Shown here piece by piece: positions 61,302 to 64,000 of a stretch of DNA of 64,000 bases. The DNA is from Rapana venosa (taxonomy: Eukaryota; Mollusca; Gastropoda; Neogastropoda; Muricidae), in the NCBI GenBank assembly GCA_028751875.1, contig CM054141.1:73852780-73916779 (forward strand). The letters are read 5' to 3'. Position 1 is the first letter of the stretch; each line of letters starts with the position of its first letter. The notes under the pieces are model-generated. The model was not told where the DNA came from. It searched no databases and worked only from the letters and a program-made list of their open reading frames with translations. Made by a program: the position numbers and the translations under genes.

Positions 61302-62440
61302 TTTTTTTTTTTTTTTTCCCCTTTTTTCCCTTTTTTTCCCCTTTTTTTTTCTTTTCCCCGCCCTTTTTTTCCCCCCCCTTTTTTCCCCCTTTTTTCCCTT
61401 TTCCCCCTTTTTTCCCCCCCCCCCCCTTTTTTCCCCCCTTTTTCCCCCCCCTTCCCCCCCCTTTTTTTTTCCCCCCCTTTCCCCCCCCTTCCCCTTTTTT
61501 CCCCCCCCCCCTTTTTTTTTCCCCCCCCCCCCCCTTTTCCCCCCCCTTTTTTTCCCCCTTTTTTCCCCCTTTTTTTTCCCCCCCTTTTTTCCCCCCCCCT
61601 TTTTTGGGCCTTTCCCCCCTTTTTTCCCCCCCCCCCTCTTCCCTTTTTTTTCCCTTTCCCCTCCCTTTTCCCCCCCCCCTTTTTCCCCCTTTCCCCCTCC
61701 CTTCCCCCTTTTCCCTTTTTTTCCCCCCCTCTCTCCTTCCCCTTTCCCCCCTTCCCCCTTTTTTCCCCCCCCCCTTTTTCCCCCTTTTTTTTTTTCTTTT
61801 CCCCCCTTTTTCCCCCCCCCTTCCCCCCCTCCTTTTTTCCCCTTTTTTCTTCCCCCCCCCTTTCCCCCCCCCTTCCCCCCCTTTTTTTTTTTCCCCTTTT
61901 TTTTTCTCTCCCCCCTCCTTTCTCCCCCCTCCCTTTTTTCCCCCCCCCTTTTCCCCCCCTTTCTGGGGTCTTTTCTCCAATTTCCCCCCCTTTTCACCCC
62001 TTTTTCCCCCCCCCCTTTTTTCCCCCCCCCCCTTTTTCCCCCCCTTTTTTCCCCCCTTTTCCTTTTTTTTTCCCCCCTTTTTTTTTTTTTTTCCCTTTCC
62101 CTTCCCCCCTCCCCCCCCCCCCCCCTTTTTCCCCCCTTTTTCCCCCTTTTTTTTTTTTTTTTCCCCCCCCCCCCCCCCCCCTTCCCCCGGCCCTTTTTTC
62201 CCCCCCCCCCCTTTTTTCTCTCACCCCCCCCCCCTTTTTTTTTTCCCCCCCCCCCCTTTTTCCCCCCCCCCTCCCCCCTCCCCCCCCCCTTTTTCCCCCC
62301 CCCCCCCCCCCCCCTTTTTTTTCCCCTTTTTTTCCCCCCTTTTTTCCCCCCTTTTTTTTCCCCCTTTCCCCCCCTTTTTTTTTTTTCCCCCCTTTTCCCG
62401 GTTTTTTGGGTTTTTCCCCCTTTTTTTCCCCCCCCCCCGG
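54180..62440. other. Homopolymer-block tract, probable assembly artefact
   Basis: Over 8 kb made almost only of runs of 3-20 identical bases. Segments are restricted to A/C (54450-54850, 56100-56560) or C/T (59600-62440). Isolated single bases and normal words are almost absent. Long open frames here (Phe/Pro/Gly/Lys-only, up to about 510 codons) are consequences of composition. The left arm has no such tract between its matching landmarks. The tract ends abruptly at about 62455 where normal LINE sequence resumes. Confidence 0.85.
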
Positions 62441-62455
62441 GGGGGGGGGGGGGGG

Positions 62456-63760
62456 AGGGTTTTCCGTACCTCAGTTGGGGTCCGCGCCGACACTTTTTAA
62501 AACATTTTCCTTGAACGCATCGCCTTGGAAGACCCCCACAGGCACAGTCAGCATTGGAGGGCGAACAATCACCAACCTCGGGTTTTGGCCGATGACATTG
62601 ACGGTCTGGCAGGAAATGAAGGGGAACTGGCCAACCTAGTGAAGCAATGGACGAAATATCCTCACGATACGGCATGGAAACCGAGAAAACCAAGAAAACC
62701 AAGCTCAGTCAAACAGTGCCCACCCAATCACCACCAAGATCACTCTCATCGGAAAAGAACTGGAGACGTTGACCATTTCAAGTACCTTGGAGCCATCAAA
62801 AAGTGAGGAAGGATCGAAGATTTGAAATCCTAGCAAGAGGGGAAAACAAACGCAGCAGCAATGGCAAGACTGAAGACCTATGGAGAGACAGAAACATCCC
62901 TCTCGGAACCAAGGTAAAGTTACTAAACGCCCTAGTATCTCAATCATGCTTTACGCATGTGGGGCATGGACACTGAACGCAGACCTACAAAGGAGGATCC
63001 AAGCAGTAGAAATGAGATGCCTCAGAAGGCTCCTTGGCATCTCATACAAGGCCCAAAGTCATCAACAATGAAGTCCGCAGAAAGATCACTCAACAAGTAC
63101 GGGACTATGAAGACCTACTGACCACGGTGAAAAAGAGGAAACTCAGATGGTAGGGGCACATAACACGCTCAGAAGACTTGCAAAGACCATCCTGCAAGGA
63201 AACAGTCCAGGGGAAGAGAAGACGGGGCAGACAGAAAAGTGGGCCGACGACATCCTGATTGGAAGGGAAGGACTTCAATATCACCCAGGCACTCGCCCAC
63301 GAAACCCCGCTAAGTGGAGCCAGCTGGTCCACCGTTCGTCCACCATGCAGCGCCCCTACGACCCTGGCGGGTACGGGACCAGTAACAGTAACAGATTCGT
63401 GGAGACAAGCAGAAAGCAAAAACAAAGGCAGGTCAGTCTTCAACATGACCGTAAAACGTGTGGCTAATGCGCAACCTTTGACACTGCAGTGAAGCATAAA
63501 ACTGCAGTGGTTAATGACATTCCATTTTGAACTGTAACAAACCACGACTTCGTAGTTGCACAGTGGAAAAACTGAAATATCAGATCTCGAACAAAAGAAA
63601 GAAAAAATAGACACCCGCCCCCTTCCAAAACAAACACACAAAAAACAAACAATAACAACACAATGTAATTATGTGTTTCCATGTCATGTACTCTGTGCAA
63701 CAATAATCATTCATGCCCATATTTGGTAATGGACATAACCGCTTATAGCAATAAACTTCA
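62456..63760 (+). pseudogene. RTE-like LINE relic, reverse transcriptase to 3' end (right arm)
   Basis: Mirror of 2025-3390 and better preserved. It starts in the palm (a VGVR block at 62475), then has a deletion also present in the left copy. It shows ADD at 62588-62596 within an LADDIDGLAGNEGELANLV block, an HFKYLGAI block near 62780, a MLYACGAWTLNADLQRRIQ block near 62950-63000 and an RCLRRLLGISYKA block. The C-terminal part (WADDI near 63240) is frameshifted. The 3' end reads AGCAATAAACTTC before a (TC)n tail. Several frame breaks make it non-functional. Its end shares a family with the relic at 25615-26390. Confidence 0.85.
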
Positions 63761-63788
63761 TCTCTCTCTCTCTCTCCTCTCATCTCTC

Positions 63789-63821
<33 letters not shown>

Positions 63822-63827
63822 TCTCCT
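63761..63827. repeat. (TC)n microsatellite, LINE 3' tail
   Basis: TC runs with CAT interruptions right after the LINE's AATAAA-containing end. Mirror of 1968-2024. Confidence 0.9.
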
Positions 63828-63835
63828 AGAGTTTT

Positions 63836-64000
63836 TTTCTTCTGCTTGCTGATGATGTTATCCATGCTATCTGAAACAGTTGTATGTAGCTTACAAAAGC
63901 ACTTAAATAGCTTAAACAGTGCTGCAACATCACTTGATCTTAAGGTTAATCTGAATAAGAGTATTTATCCTTGTATTCACACAAAGGTGGTTATTTAGCT
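63836..64000 (+). pseudogene. CR1/L2-like reverse-transcriptase fragment, cut by the window end
   Basis: A short LLLADDVI catalytic block (63850-63873) is followed, after a frameshift, by LQKHLNSLNSAATSLDLKVN and LNKS, a typical helix after the catalytic loop in CR1/L2-like elements. It continues beyond the window. The RTE-like LINE and its tail sit directly before the ADD block, so the RTE-like element may have inserted into this LINE. Confidence 0.65.

Larger units (their letters stand above)
36501..64000. repeat. Right arm of the large inverted duplication
   Basis: Reverse complement of 1805 to about 22800. It begins at the gap edge, inside the SINE. Alignment is tight to about 46540, lost in degraded sequence, found again near 52210-52340 (partner 10080-10205), and clear once more at 62460-64000 (partners 3390 down to 1805). 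The right arm is about 6.5 kb longer than the left, and all of the excess lies in the degraded stretch. Confidence 0.9.

Noticed and set aside
61098..62702. Open frames of about 500 codons made of Phe/Pro/Ser or Gly/Lys
   Set aside because: They arise from a pyrimidine-only homopolymer tract that looks like failed consensus; composition alone keeps the frames open.

Overview
This is a eukaryotic, intron-containing genomic window. It is dense in non-LTR retrotransposon relics, tRNA-derived SINEs, a piggyBac relic, microsatellites and minisatellites. The retroelement types and SINE heads fit an invertebrate, probably a mollusc such as a gastropod; that is an inference from family resemblance, not a match. 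No bacterial operon, rRNA gene or intact tRNA gene was seen. Much of the sequence looks like unpolished long-read consensus: homopolymer stretching, single-base frameshifts and a 500-N gap at 36001-36500.

The dominant structure is a window-scale inverted duplication. Bases about 1805-22832 reappear as the reverse complement in 36501-64000. The copies are collinear and nearly identical between 12.9-22.8 kb and 36.5-46.5 kb. They can still be matched near 10.1 kb/52.2 kb and again at 1.8-3.4 kb/62.46-64 kb. Each arm carries the same set in mirror order: an RTE-like LINE, a (GT)n/poly-G tract, a dispersed repeat called X here, an (AT)n tract, a CR1/L2-like LINE split by a piggyBac relic, and a SINE. 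The right arm begins exactly at the N gap, inside the SINE, so a misplaced alternative haplotype contig is the simplest explanation. A real palindrome is not excluded.

The spacer (22.85-36.0 kb) holds the only host gene I can support, on the minus strand. It has a 2.0-kb terminal coding exon (26421-28429) and a probable 80-bp exon (32750-32829). Their splice phases match across a 4.3-kb intron. Minisatellites sit on this gene's splice junctions: a 41-bp array abuts the terminal exon's acceptor, a roughly 27-32-bp array contains the acceptor and first bases of the 80-bp exon, and a 27-bp array upstream carries a donor-like GTGAGT in every unit. A blurred second copy of the terminal exon's start lies inside the 41-bp array.

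The outer parts of both arms (about 3.8-10.5 kb and 46.5-62.45 kb) are badly degraded. The stretch 54180-62440 is almost only homopolymer blocks and should be treated as assembly artefact. Genes do not cooperate in any pathway here: apart from the one host gene, everything recognisable is dead mobile-element sequence.
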